DNA of 64,000 nucleotides, taken from NCBI RefSeq assembly GCF_017652985.1, contig NZ_JAGGDJ010000010.1, positions 1-64,000 of the forward strand, given 5' to 3'. Shown here in pieces: positions 1-8,416 of the stretch; within the stretch, counting starts at the first letter, position 1, and each line of letters begins with the position of its first letter. Both the position numbers and the translations under genes were made by a program. This stretch comes from Paenibacillus artemisiicola (GTDB lineage Bacteria; Bacillota; Bacilli; Paenibacillales; Paenibacillaceae). Under the pieces are notes generated by a model, which worked only from the letters and a program-made list of their open reading frames with translations, did no database searches and was not told where the DNA came from.

Positions 1-542
1 ATCGCGGCGCGCCTTGCGCGGCCCGGGCCGCGGGATGCGGCGGCCGGCCGTCCCGCGAGCGCGCCCCGCAGCCGCTTCGAGGCGAGCAGCGCGATGCCGA
101 GCGGCAGCAGCGCGGCCCAGTCGGCGGCGAACCAGAGATCCCTCGGAGACAGCAGCGCGTGGATGCTGGCGCCGAGCTCGCCGACCTGGCCGGCCTGCAG
201 CAGAACGGGAATCGTGATGAGGTCTTGGAAGTAGCGGAAATAGAGCAGGTCGGCGTAGACGAGCGCCGTCAGCAGGACGTCGAGCGCGATGAGCGCGAGC
301 AGCCGGCCGCGTCGCGGCAGCCAAAGCGTCCAGAACGCCAGCAGCGCCAGCGTGCCGACGGCGACCAGCCGGTCATCCGCGTTCATCGCCATGTACGGGA
401 CGTGCACAAGGCGGTCGAACAGCGCCAGCTTGAACAGCATGACGAGCACGAAGAGCGGCAGGCCAAGGCTCGGCAGCGCCGTAACCATGCGAAACGGCGC
501 CCGCAGACGGCGCCGTTTCAAGGTGAGATCCGGTAAGGTCAT
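1..542 (-). CDS. LTA synthase family protein, N-terminal part (runs off window start)
   Basis: Starts with ATG at 542 after an AAAGGA site nine bases upstream and stays open to base 1, so about 180 residues are visible. The translation is a basic cytoplasmic start followed by hydrophobic segments (near residues 22-40, 58-75 and 80-98), then the motif LLYFRYFQD and a soluble stretch containing LLQAGQVGELGASI. This layout is typical of the membrane part of LtaS/YfnI-type polyglycerol-phosphate synthases, which add glycerol phosphate from phosphatidylglycerol to lipoteichoic acid outside the membrane. The sulfatase-like catalytic domain would lie beyond the window, so activity cannot be judged. 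The family call rests on the N-terminal region only. Confidence 0.75.
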   Translation of the reverse strand, partial: MTLPDLTLKRRRLRAPFRMVTALPSLGLPLFVLVMLFKLALFDRLVHVPYMAMNADDRLVAVGTLALLAFWTLWLPRRGRLLALIALDVLLTALVYADLLYFRYFQDLITIPVLLQAGQVGELGASIHALLSPRDLWFAADWAALLPLGIALLASKRLRGALAGRPAAASRGPGRARRAA

Positions 543-602
543 GGGAAAGGATCCTTTCGGTCGCGCGTTCGCGGATTTACGAAAACGCAATAATCTTCCC
601 CC

Positions 603-631
603 ATTATAATCGCGCTCGGCATCGGAAACAA
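603..631 (-). promoter_or_regulatory. Candidate sigma-A promoter of the LTA synthase-like gene
   Basis: On the minus strand a perfect -10 box TATAAT (603-608) lies 17 bases from a weak -35 TTGTTT (626-631). It sits 60 bases upstream of the ATG at 542. Confidence 0.4.
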
Positions 632-645
632 AGCCGAGGCCGGCG

Positions 646-1788
646 TCAAGCCTTGTCGCGCGGCGGCAATGGCCCGAAGAACTGGTAATACGTGCATTCG
701 ATCCGCCCGTTGAACAGCTTGCGGCGCTTGTCCGCCTTGCGTCCGATCGTTTCCTCGAACGTGCGCGACTGGGTCAGGGCGAACGTCGACCAGGTCGGCA
801 GGTAGAGCATGCTGAGCCCGAGCTGCCGGACGGCCTTCTCCGCGTCGTTCTCGTCGCCGAGGCGGGAGCCGTACGGCGGGTTCGTCACGATGCAGCCGTA
901 GTCGCCGTCCGGCTTGATCCGCGACACCGGCATTTGCGTCAGCTTGATGTCGTTCGCGAAGCCGGCCTTCTTCACGGCCGCGGCCGCCACGTCGAGCGCG
1001 GCCGGGTCGATGTCCGAGCCCGCGATCTGCAGCGGGATGTCGTCCCGGACGGCGTCGAACGCTTCCTCCCGCGCCCGCTCCCACAGCTCGTCCGGCACGA
1101 GCGGCCAGCCTTCGCTGTTGAACGTCCGCCGCAGCCCCGGCGCGATGTTCCACCCGATCATCGCCGCTTCGATCGGTATCGTGCCCGAGCCGCAGAACGG
1201 ATCGTAGAGCGGACGCTCGGGCCGCCACCGGCTCAGCAGCACCATGGCCGCCGCCATCGTTTCCTTAAGCGGCGCTTCCGTGACGAGCTTGCGGTAACCG
1301 CGCTTGTGCAGCCCCGGGCCGGTCGTGTCGAGCGTGATCATGGCGACGTCGTTCAGCAGCCAGACCTCGATGACGAACCGCGCGCCGTCCTCCGCGAACC
1401 ACTCCGTGCCGTAGACGGTCTTCATTTTCTCGACGACGGCTTTCTTGACGATGCTCTGGCAGGCCGGCACGCTGCTCAGCTGCGATTTGTGCGAGCGTCC
1501 CTCCACGGGAAACTCCCCGTTCTCCGGAATCCAGGCCGGCCAATCGATCGCTTTCGCCCCTTCGAACAATTCCTCGAACGTCGCGGCCGGGTATTCCGCC
1601 ATCTTGATCAGCACGCGGTCCGACGTCCGCAGCCATAGATTGGCCCGGCAGATGTCCGCCGGCCCTCCTTTGAAAACGACCCGGCCGTTCTCGACCTTCT
1701 GGTCGGTGTAGCCAAGCTCCGTCAATTCGCGCGAAACGACCGCCTCGAGTCCCATCGGGGCCGTGGCGATCAGCTGCAGGTTATCCAT
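646..1788 (-). CDS. THUMP-domain class I RNA methyltransferase (YpsC/RlmL family)
   Basis: 380 residues. An N-terminal THUMP-type RNA-binding region (about residues 45-155) precedes a SAM-dependent methyltransferase domain with DPFCGSG (about 196-202, SAM-binding loop) and a catalytic NPPYG motif of N2-guanine/N6-adenine methylases. Proteins of this type (B. subtilis YpsC; the N-terminal half of E. coli RlmL) methylate guanine in 23S rRNA. The target in this organism is inferred from the family. The start at ATG 1788 was chosen because GGAGG lies about nine bases upstream; an earlier in-frame start at 1848 has no such site. The gene is monocistronic, divergent from the next gene and codirectional with the partial gene to its left. 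Confidence 0.87.
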   Translation of the reverse strand: MDNLQLIATAPMGLEAVVSRELTELGYTDQKVENGRVVFKGGPADICRANLWLRTSDRVLIKMAEYPAATFEELFEGAKAIDWPAWIPENGEFPVEGRSHKSQLSSVPACQSIVKKAVVEKMKTVYGTEWFAEDGARFVIEVWLLNDVAMITLDTTGPGLHKRGYRKLVTEAPLKETMAAAMVLLSRWRPERPLYDPFCGSGTIPIEAAMIGWNIAPGLRRTFNSEGWPLVPDELWERAREEAFDAVRDDIPLQIAGSDIDPAALDVAAAAVKKAGFANDIKLTQMPVSRIKPDGDYGCIVTNPPYGSRLGDENDAEKAVRQLGLSMLYLPTWSTFALTQSRTFEETIGRKADKRRKLFNGRIECTYYQFFGPLPPRDKA

Positions 1789-1913
1789 ATGTCCGTATCC
1801 TCCGTCTTGCTTTTGCTTGTTTTCGATCCTCGAAAATCTTACAATCAAGTATAGGACATCATGGCATTTAAATACAATCGCGAACCCGGGATACGGCGAG
1901 AGGAGAGATGGAA

Positions 1914-2555
1914 ATGTCGACGGAACAAGAAGCGGCGGAACGGTACGTGGACGGTCTGCTGGGCGAGGACGCCGATCTGGCGCGCGTGCACAAGGCCATC
2001 GAAGCGCAGGGGATGCCCCAAATTTCGATCGCGTCCGGCTACGGCCGGCTGCTGACGATGCTCGTCGCGATGTCGGGGGCGGAGAACGTGCTCGAGATCG
2101 GCGCGCTCGGCGGCTACAGCGGCATCTGCTTGGCGCGGGGACTGCGGGAGGGCGGCAAGCTGACGTCGCTCGAGCTCGTGCAGGGCTACGCGGACACCGC
2201 CCGGGCCAATCTCGAGGCGGCCGGCCTCGGCGGCCGCGCGGAATACATCGTCGGGGACGCCAAGGCGAGCCTCGCGGAGCTGGAGAAGACAGGGCGCAAG
2301 TTCGACTTCTTCTTCATCGACGCGGACAAGGAGAGCTATCCGGAGTACCTGGAATGGGCGATCAAGCTCGGTAATCCGGGCGCCGTCATCACGGGCGACA
2401 ACGCGCTGCTGCACGGCCGCACGGCCGATCCGGAGAAGAACGGGCCTTCGGTGCTCGCGATGCGCGGCTTCAACGAGACGATGGTCCGCGACGAGCGGCT
2501 GACGGGCACGCTGCTGCCGGCGTACGACGGCCTCGCGATCGCCCGGATCAAGTAG
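1914..2555 (+). CDS. Class I SAM-dependent O-methyltransferase (catechol-type, YrrM-like)
   Basis: 213 residues, close to the usual length of the caffeoyl-CoA/catechol O-methyltransferase family. Motif I reads VLEIGALGGYSG (about residues 59-70), the acidic ribose-binding residue is in LTSLELV, and the metal/catalytic region DFFFIDADKESYPEYL (about 128-143) has the Asp-Ala-Asp-Lys arrangement of this family. The substrate is unknown. ATG 1914 is preferred to ATG 1908 because AGGAG is eight bases before the former and only two before the latter. It stands alone, converging on the MFS gene across a shared terminator. Confidence 0.85.
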   Translation: MSTEQEAAERYVDGLLGEDADLARVHKAIEAQGMPQISIASGYGRLLTMLVAMSGAENVLEIGALGGYSGICLARGLREGGKLTSLELVQGYADTARANLEAAGLGGRAEYIVGDAKASLAELEKTGRKFDFFFIDADKESYPEYLEWAIKLGNPGAVITGDNALLHGRTADPEKNGPSVLAMRGFNETMVRDERLTGTLLPAYDGLAIARIK

Positions 2556-2609
2556 CTGCGCGGCGGCCGGACGAGAGACGGCGCAACGGAATAAGCGCGC
2601 CAGCACGAC

Positions 2610-2651
2610 AAAGAGTGCCGGATCTTCCCGAGGGAAGGCCCGGCACTCTTT
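2610..2651. terminator. Bidirectional terminator between the O-methyltransferase and MFS genes
   Basis: A 12-pair hairpin (AAAGAGTGCCGG and its complement) with an 18-base loop. It ends in CTTT on the + strand and mirrors this on the other strand, as expected between convergent genes. Confidence 0.75.
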
Positions 2652-2691
2652 GCGATGCTTGGGCGCCGGCGCATGCCGCGCGCCGCTCCGG

Positions 2692-3906
2692 CTAGGCCTC
2701 GCGCGAGGCTGGCCGCTTCGCCACCAGCGTCTTGCGGACCCAGGCGGCGTTGATCAGAAACAGGACGGCGGAGATCAGGAATACGCCGCCGATGCCCGTC
2801 CAGCCGGAGATGACCCCGCCGACGATCGGGCCGATCATGTTGCCGAGCGAAAGCATGCTGCTGTTCAGGCTGAAGGCGCGGCCTTCCATGCCGTCCGGCG
2901 TAAAGCGGCGCACCAGCGCGTTGACGGACGGGATGAGCCCGCCGAGGAAGCAGCCCTGCAGCAGCCGGAAGAGCAGCAGCTGCCAGACCGTGGCCGCGAA
3001 CGCCTGCGGGACGAACATGGCGGCGGCGCCGACGAGCGAGATGCCGAGCACCTTCGCTTGGCCGATCCGGTCGCTCAGCCGCCCGAGGAGCGGCGCGGCG
3101 ACCATGTTCGTGATGCCGGCGGCGGAGCTGACGAAGCCCGCCCAGAAGGCGAGGTTGACGTCCGTGCCGTGCAGACGCTGGACGTACAGCGGCATGAGCG
3201 GGTTCGGGCCGATCATCGCGAACTGCAGCAGGAACGTCACGGCGAACAGCGCCGAGAGCTGGGGCACGCCGCTCAGCTGCTTGAAGCCGGCGATGATGGA
3301 CACGGCCGGCTTCGCGGCCGCTTGGGCGCGGTCGAACCGCTCCTTCACGACGAAGTAGGCGAGCGTCGAGGCGGCGAACAGCGAGATGCCGGTCAGGTAG
3401 AAGATCGGCCGGTAGCCGACCGCGTCCGCGAGCAGCCCGCCGAGGAACGGGCCGAGAATCGTCCCCGCGATGCCGCCGGACTGCAGCGTCCCCATGGCGA
3501 AGCCCATTTTCTCCTTGGGCGTGTTGATGGAGACGAGCGAGACGGCCGCCGGGTTAAACCCGGAGATCGTCCCGTTCACCATCCGGAGCAGGAGCAGATG
3601 CCACGGCGACGTGGCGAAGCCCATCAGCGCCATGACGATCGCCATGCCGAAGCCCGAGCGGAGCAGCATCATTTTCCGGCCGTACTTGTCCGACAGCTTG
3701 CCCCACAGCGGCTGGAAGAGGAAGGCGGTGACGAAGTTTCCCGCGAAAATGATGCCGGCCCACGTCGCGATCTCGTGCTCGTCGGTCATGCCGATCCGGG
3801 GGCTTTGCAGATAGAGCGACATGAACGGCATGATCATCGTCATGCCGCCCATGACCAGAAACTGTCCGATCCACAGGACGGCAAGGTTTTTCTTCCATTG
3901 TTCCAT
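2692..3906 (-). CDS. MFS multidrug-type efflux transporter
   Basis: 404 residues with about twelve hydrophobic segments. The first two flank the MFS signature GKLSDKYGRK (motif A, about residues 73-82). A conserved arginine/glycine region (LLRMVNGTISGF) follows in TM4 and FLGGLLADAVGYRP in TM5, the drug/H+ antiporter (DHA1) pattern seen in MdtG/YceE-like exporters. Proton-driven export of small lipophilic compounds from the cytoplasm is inferred; the substrate is unknown. The start at 3906 has AAGGAG six bases upstream, better than the in-frame ATG at 3921 that overlaps that site. It is a single-gene unit with its own promoter, divergent from hemE. Confidence 0.85.
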   Translation of the reverse strand: MEQWKKNLAVLWIGQFLVMGGMTMIMPFMSLYLQSPRIGMTDEHEIATWAGIIFAGNFVTAFLFQPLWGKLSDKYGRKMMLLRSGFGMAIVMALMGFATSPWHLLLLRMVNGTISGFNPAAVSLVSINTPKEKMGFAMGTLQSGGIAGTILGPFLGGLLADAVGYRPIFYLTGISLFAASTLAYFVVKERFDRAQAAAKPAVSIIAGFKQLSGVPQLSALFAVTFLLQFAMIGPNPLMPLYVQRLHGTDVNLAFWAGFVSSAAGITNMVAAPLLGRLSDRIGQAKVLGISLVGAAAMFVPQAFAATVWQLLLFRLLQGCFLGGLIPSVNALVRRFTPDGMEGRAFSLNSSMLSLGNMIGPIVGGVISGWTGIGGVFLISAVLFLINAAWVRKTLVAKRPASREA

Positions 3907-3955
3907 TGCGTTCTCCTTCATTTGCGGCCGTTATCGCTTCCGAAGCTATAAGGCA

Positions 3956-3983
3956 AGTATACCACAGCGGGGAGAAAGTCCAA
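3956..3983 (-). promoter_or_regulatory. Sigma-A promoter of the MFS gene
   Basis: Minus-strand -35 TTGGAC (3978-3983), 16-base spacer and -10 TATACT (3956-3961), 50 bases upstream of the MFS start. Confidence 0.6.
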
Positions 3984-4045
3984 GAACGGCGCGGCCCAAA
4001 CCTGACATTGTCATACGATTGTCATCGTTCCCATGAGCGGGACGG

Positions 4046-4074
4046 TTGTTACGGCCTGGCAAAAAGGGCATAAT
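4046..4074 (+). promoter_or_regulatory. Sigma-A promoter of hemEHY
   Basis: -35 TTGTTA (4046-4051), 17-base spacer and -10 CATAAT (4069-4074), 38 bases before the hemE start. Confidence 0.55.
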
Positions 4075-4111
4075 GGAAACGTAGGGAAAACGATAGAAAT
4101 GGGGAACTTCA

Positions 4112-5191
4112 ATGGGCTACAACGACTTATTCATCCGGGCTTGCCGGGGCGAACACGTCGATCGCTTACCCGTTTGGTATATGCGGCAAGCGGGACGGTA
4201 CGATCCCGACTACCGTAAAATAAAAGAACGTTACTCGCTGCTCGAAATCTGCAAGCAGCCCGAACTCGCCGCGGAAGTGACGATGATGCCGGTCAAGAAG
4301 CTGGGCGTCGACGCGGCGATTCTTTATTCCGACATCATGAATCCCGTCGCCTCCATCGGCATCGATTTCGACATCGTCGCGAACGTCGGGCCGGTGATCC
4401 ACAATCCGATCCGGACGGCGGACGACATCGCGCGGCTGAAGCCGATCGACGTCGAAGGCGACCTCTCCCACGTGCTGGAGACGATCCGCATCCTGGTCCG
4501 CGAGCTGGAGGTGCCGCTCATCACGTTCGCCGGCGCGCCGTTCACGATCGCGAGCTACCTGATCGAAGGCCGTCCGTCCAAGTCGTACATCAAGACGAAG
4601 ACGATGATGTATGCCGAGCCGGAGCTGTGGTTCTCGCTGATGGACAAGCTCGGCGACATGGCCATCGCGTATTTGCGCGCGCACATGGCGGCGGGCGGCA
4701 AGGCGCTCCAGCTGTTCGACAGCTGGGTCGGGGCGCTGGCGCCGCGCGACTTCGCGACGTACGTGCTGCCGACGATCGAGCGGATCTTCCGCGAGCTGTC
4801 CGACCTGCCGCAGCCGAAGATTTATTTCCCGGGCGTGGCCTCCGGCGAGCTGCTGGCGACGCTCGGCGACGTGCGGGCCGACATCGTGGGGCTGGACTGG
4901 CGCGTGCCGGTGGCGGAAGGCCGCCGCCGGCTGGGCGGCGCGTTCGGGGTGCAGGGCAACCTCGACCCGTACGTGCTGACGGCGCCGATGGACGTCATCC
5001 GCGAGCAAGCGAAGACGATCATCGACGAAGGCGTCCAGGCGCCGAAATTCGTCTTCAACCTCGGCCACGGGCTGTTCCCCGAGGCGCCGCTCGACAAGCT
5101 GCGCGAGCTGACGGACTACGTCCACGCGTATTCCGAGGAAGCGATCGCGGCGCTCGGCGCGAAACCGAAGGAGGTCGCCCGTCATGGCTGA
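4112..5191 (+). CDS. hemE: Uroporphyrinogen decarboxylase
   Basis: 359 residues, full length. HemE removes the four acetate carboxyls of uroporphyrinogen III to give coproporphyrinogen III in the cytoplasm. Visible signatures are RQAGRY (about residues 25-30) in the substrate-binding N-terminus, the catalytic aspartate in ILYSDIMNP and the conserved NLGHG near the C-terminus. A GGGGA site lies six bases before the ATG. It is first in hemE-hemH-hemY and overlaps hemH by eight bases, so the two are translationally coupled. The three-gene order matches B. subtilis hemEHY. Confidence 0.96.
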   Translation: MGYNDLFIRACRGEHVDRLPVWYMRQAGRYDPDYRKIKERYSLLEICKQPELAAEVTMMPVKKLGVDAAILYSDIMNPVASIGIDFDIVANVGPVIHNPIRTADDIARLKPIDVEGDLSHVLETIRILVRELEVPLITFAGAPFTIASYLIEGRPSKSYIKTKTMMYAEPELWFSLMDKLGDMAIAYLRAHMAAGGKALQLFDSWVGALAPRDFATYVLPTIERIFRELSDLPQPKIYFPGVASGELLATLGDVRADIVGLDWRVPVAEGRRRLGGAFGVQGNLDPYVLTAPMDVIREQAKTIIDEGVQAPKFVFNLGHGLFPEAPLDKLRELTDYVHAYSEEAIAALGAKPKEVARHG

Positions 5192-6125
5192 TCCGAAAAT
5201 CGGCGTGCTCGTCATGTCGTACGGCACGCCGGAGAGCATGGACGGCATCGCGGAGTACTATACGCATATCCGCCGCGGCCACGCGCCGACGCCGGAGCAG
5301 CTCGCGGAGCTGACGGCGCGCTACGAGGCGGTCGTCGGCGGGGTCTTCCCGCTGCGGGAGAACACGAACCGCCAGGCCGACGGGCTGCAGGCGGCGCTCG
5401 ACGCAGCGGCGCCGGGCCGGTACGCCGTGTACCAAGGGCTCAAGCACGCGCGCCCGTACATCGAGGACGGCGTCGCGGCGATGGCCGAGAACGGCGTGAA
5501 GCAGGCGGTCGGCATCGTGCTGGCCCCGCATTTCTCCACGATGAGCGTCGGCAGCTACATGCAGCGCGCGCGGGAGGAAGCGGAAGCGAAGGGGATCGCG
5601 TTCGAGGCCGTCGAGAGCTACCACCTGCATCCGAAGCTGATCGAGGCGCTCGTGAAGCGCGTGAAGGATGCTTACGCGGAGCTGGAGGCGAAGACGGGCG
5701 GCGAAGGGCCGCTTAAGGTGCTGTTCAGCGCACACAGCCTGCCGGCGCGCATCCGCGAGATCGGCGATCCGTACGAGGAGCAGCTGCTGGCCACGTCGGC
5801 CAGCGTCGCGGAAGGCGCGGGCACGCCGGATTGGGCGTTCACGTGGCAGAGCGCGGGGCGGACGCGCGAGCCGTGGCTCGGCCCGGACATCCTCGAGACG
5901 CTGAAGGAAACGGCGGAGGCCGGGTACAAGGGCGTGCTGTCGGCGCCGATCGGCTTCGTCTCGGAGCATCTCGAGGTGCTGTACGACCTCGACATCGAGG
6001 CGCGGGCGGAAGCGAAGGCGCTCGGCATTCGGCTCGTCCGCATCGACATGCTGGGCACGGACCCGCTCTACATGGAGACGCTGGCGGACTGCGTCGAACA
6101 GGCGAGCCGGGGCGCGTTTATCTAG
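5184..6125 (+). CDS. hemH: Coproporphyrin III ferrochelatase
   Basis: 313 residues, the length of monofunctional Gram-positive enzymes (also called CpfC). It inserts ferrous iron; in Firmicutes the substrate is coproporphyrin III rather than protoporphyrin IX. Visible are the axial-ligand tyrosine region VMSYGTPES near the N-terminus, the metal-inserting histidine in FSAHSLP and the acidic partner in VSEHLEVLYDLD. It overlaps hemE and is followed by hemY after about 55 bases, so one transcript is likely. Substrate preference is from knowledge of the Firmicute pathway, not from a residue I can verify. Confidence 0.95.
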   Translation: MADPKIGVLVMSYGTPESMDGIAEYYTHIRRGHAPTPEQLAELTARYEAVVGGVFPLRENTNRQADGLQAALDAAAPGRYAVYQGLKHARPYIEDGVAAMAENGVKQAVGIVLAPHFSTMSVGSYMQRAREEAEAKGIAFEAVESYHLHPKLIEALVKRVKDAYAELEAKTGGEGPLKVLFSAHSLPARIREIGDPYEEQLLATSASVAEGAGTPDWAFTWQSAGRTREPWLGPDILETLKETAEAGYKGVLSAPIGFVSEHLEVLYDLDIEARAEAKALGIRLVRIDMLGTDPLYMETLADCVEQASRGAFI

Positions 6126-6179
6126 CGCGCCGGCGCGGGCGGGACGCGGATTTACATGGACAGAGGAGATGACTCGCAC

Positions 6180-7649
6180 ATGCGGAGCAACGGTAAGCTG
6201 GATCGATTCGTCGTCATCGGCGGCGGGATCAGCGGACTCACCTCCGCTTTTTATTTGAAGAAGGAAGCGGAGCTGCGAGGACGCGAGGCGCATATTACGG
6301 TCGTGGACCCGTCGGAGAGGATCGGCGGCAAAATCAATACCCTGCGGAAGGAAGGCTTCGTGATCGAGAAGGGCCCGGATTCCTTCCTGGCGCGGAAAAC
6401 GCCGATCATCGACTTGGCCTTCGACCTGGGCATCGGGAACGAGCTGACGGGGACGAATCCGGCCGCGAAAAAAACGTACATCGTGCATCGCGGGAAACTG
6501 CATCCGATGCCGCCGGGGCTCGTGCTCGGCGTGCCGACGGAAATCATGCCGTTCGCCAAGACGGGGCTGCTGTCCTGGGGCGGCAAGGCGCGGGCGATGC
6601 TCGATTTCGTCCTTCCGGCGAGCAAGGCGGAGGGCGACGAATCGCTCGGTTCGTTCCTGAGCCGGCGCGTCGGCCCGGAAGTGATGGAGCGGATCGCGGA
6701 GCCGCTGCTGGCCGGGATCTACGCCGGCGACTTGAACAAGCTGAGCCTGCAGGCGACGTTCCCGCAATTCCGGGAAGCGGAGCGGCGGCACGGCAGCCTC
6801 ATCCGGGGAACGCGGGCGAACCGCGGCAAGGGAACGGCGGCGCCGGCCGCGCCGGGCCGGCTGCCGAAGCGGGCGCAGGGCAGCATGTTCCTGACGTTCC
6901 AGAACGGCCTCGCGACGATGCTGGAGGCGCTGACGGAGGCGCTCGCCGGCTGCGACAGCCGATTCGGCTGCAAAGCCGTCGCCTTCCGGAAGAACGAGCC
7001 CGGGGAAGCGGACGGCCCGGAGGCGGCGCCGTACGACGTGCTGCTGAGCAACGGCGAGATCCTGCCGGCGGACGGCGTCGTCATCACGGCGCCGGCGTTC
7101 GACGCGGCCGATCTGCTGGAGCCGCACCTGCCGGTGGACGCGCTGCGGAGCATTGATTACGTGTCGGTCGCCAACGTCGTCATGGCGTTCGACAAGGCGG
7201 CGATCGGCATCGATTTCGACGGCTCCGGGTTTCTCGTGCCGCGCTCGGAAGGCATGACGATCACGGCGTGTACGTGGACGTCGGCCAAGTGGCTGCACAG
7301 CAGCCCGTCCGACAAGGTGCTGCTGCGCTGCTACGTCGGCCGCGCGGGCGACGAGGAGGTCGTCGACCTGCCCGACGGCGCGCTGACGGACGCGGTGCGC
7401 CGCGACATCAAGAGCGTGCTCGGCATCACGGCGGAGCCGCTGTTCACGGAGATCACGCGGCTGCATCGCTCCATGCCGCAGTACCCCGTGGGGCATCTCG
7501 AGGCGACGGCGCGGCTGCGGGCGCAATTGCGCGCGGAAATGCCGGGCGTCTGGATCGCGGGCGCGGCGTTCGAAGGCGTCGGCCTGCCGGACTGCATCCG
7601 GCAGGGCAAGGACGCGGCCGCGATCGTATACGACGCGGTCGAGGGGTAA
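6180..7649 (+). CDS. hemY: Coproporphyrinogen III oxidase, FAD-dependent (HemY/CgoX)
   Basis: 489 residues. The N-terminus carries the FAD-binding Rossmann motif VIGGGISGLTSAF and the C-terminus the FAD-contacting GVGLPDCIRQG, the pattern of the HemG2/HemY oxidase family. The enzyme oxidises coproporphyrinogen III to coproporphyrin III for HemH; family members can also accept protoporphyrinogen IX. ATG 6180 follows GAGGAG by about ten bases, whereas the upstream in-frame ATG 6156 lacks a ribosome site. It is the last gene of hemEHY and ends just before a strong terminator. Confidence 0.94.
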   Translation: MRSNGKLDRFVVIGGGISGLTSAFYLKKEAELRGREAHITVVDPSERIGGKINTLRKEGFVIEKGPDSFLARKTPIIDLAFDLGIGNELTGTNPAAKKTYIVHRGKLHPMPPGLVLGVPTEIMPFAKTGLLSWGGKARAMLDFVLPASKAEGDESLGSFLSRRVGPEVMERIAEPLLAGIYAGDLNKLSLQATFPQFREAERRHGSLIRGTRANRGKGTAAPAAPGRLPKRAQGSMFLTFQNGLATMLEALTEALAGCDSRFGCKAVAFRKNEPGEADGPEAAPYDVLLSNGEILPADGVVITAPAFDAADLLEPHLPVDALRSIDYVSVANVVMAFDKAAIGIDFDGSGFLVPRSEGMTITACTWTSAKWLHSSPSDKVLLRCYVGRAGDEEVVDLPDGALTDAVRRDIKSVLGITAEPLFTEITRLHRSMPQYPVGHLEATARLRAQLRAEMPGVWIAGAAFEGVGLPDCIRQGKDAAAIVYDAVEG

Positions 7650-7656
7650 TCAAACG

Positions 7657-7694
7657 AAAAGGACGAAGCGGCTTGAAGCCGCTTCGTCCTTTTT
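7657..7694. terminator. Bidirectional terminator, hemY / pgpA
   Basis: Near-perfect hairpin (AAAAGGACGAAGCGGC with its complement, short TTGAA-type loop) flanked by A and T runs, between convergent genes. Confidence 0.85.
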
Positions 7695-7713
7695 GTTGCG
7701 CGCCGCTCCGGTT

Positions 7714-8253
7714 TCAGTCGATCGGCGGGCCGACCACGCCTTCGCGCTCCGCTTGCTTGCGGTGCGCGATGCGGCTGCTGGCGGACGCGGCGATCGCGCC
7801 GACGATGTCGTCCAGGAACGTATGGCACGCCGCGTCGTGCTTGTCGTTCAGCTTCTTCAGGATGCCGGGCTTCAACTTGTCGACGTAGCCGAAGTTCGTG
7901 AAGCCGATGCTGCCGTACACGTTGACGATGGACAGCGCGAGCACTTCGTCGCAGCCGTAGAGCCCTTCGTCGTTCTCGATCATTTCTTGCAGCGGGGACA
8001 GCAGCTTGCCTTCTTCGGCCAGCAGGTCGAGTTGAATGCCGGTCAGCACGGCGTTTTGCACCTCGCGCTTGGTGAGCACGGCCTCGACGTACTGCTCGCA
8101 TTCCCGCTGCGTCAAATCCGGGTAGTAGTCTTTCTGCAGAAACAGGACGAGCTCGGCGATTTGCGGCGTCGTCACGCCGCGCTTCGTGAGCCATTCCTTC
8201 GTGGCTTCGGCGATCTTGGCGCTGTTCAATGAATACGTTTCGGATTTGGTCAT
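7714..8253 (-). CDS. pgpA: Phosphatidylglycerophosphatase A-like protein (YutG family)
   Basis: 179 residues. The family dephosphorylates phosphatidylglycerophosphate to phosphatidylglycerol. This is the soluble-looking Bacillus YutG type rather than the membrane-spanning E. coli form. The C-terminal motif HDAACHTFLDDIVGA (about residues 140-154), with its acidic pair, is the conserved catalytic-like region; GIQLDLLAEEG and DEGLYGCDEVLALSIVNVYGS are further family blocks. AAGGGGTG lies about nine bases before the ATG. It is a single gene, divergent from gerM. The in vivo substrate of this subfamily is less well proved than that of PgpA. Confidence 0.82.
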   Translation of the reverse strand: MTKSETYSLNSAKIAEATKEWLTKRGVTTPQIAELVLFLQKDYYPDLTQRECEQYVEAVLTKREVQNAVLTGIQLDLLAEEGKLLSPLQEMIENDEGLYGCDEVLALSIVNVYGSIGFTNFGYVDKLKPGILKKLNDKHDAACHTFLDDIVGAIAASASSRIAHRKQAEREGVVGPPID

Positions 8254-8321
8254 TGGCGGTACACCCCTTGTCTCATTTTCGTGGACAAAACTGGTCTAAT
8301 CGGTCGGGAGGGCTCGTATAC

Positions 8322-8350
8322 ATAGTACTACAAAGCAGGACTTGTACCAA
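8322..8350 (-). promoter_or_regulatory. Candidate promoter of pgpA
   Basis: Minus-strand -35 TTGGTA (8345-8350), 17-base spacer and -10 TACTAT (8322-8327), 69 bases upstream of the start. Both boxes match consensus at four of six positions. Confidence 0.35.
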
Positions 8351-8416
8351 AAGGGCGTCATGTCCGCAGGTTCGAAGCCGTAACGGCTATGTATCCAAAA
8401 TGGGGAGGAAATGTTC

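Noticed and set aside
2650-3951. Long open frames opposite GC-rich genes (for example opposite the MFS gene, hemY and valS)
   Set aside because: They are antisense or off-frame shadows with Arg/Ala/His-rich composition and no start signals, as expected at high GC.
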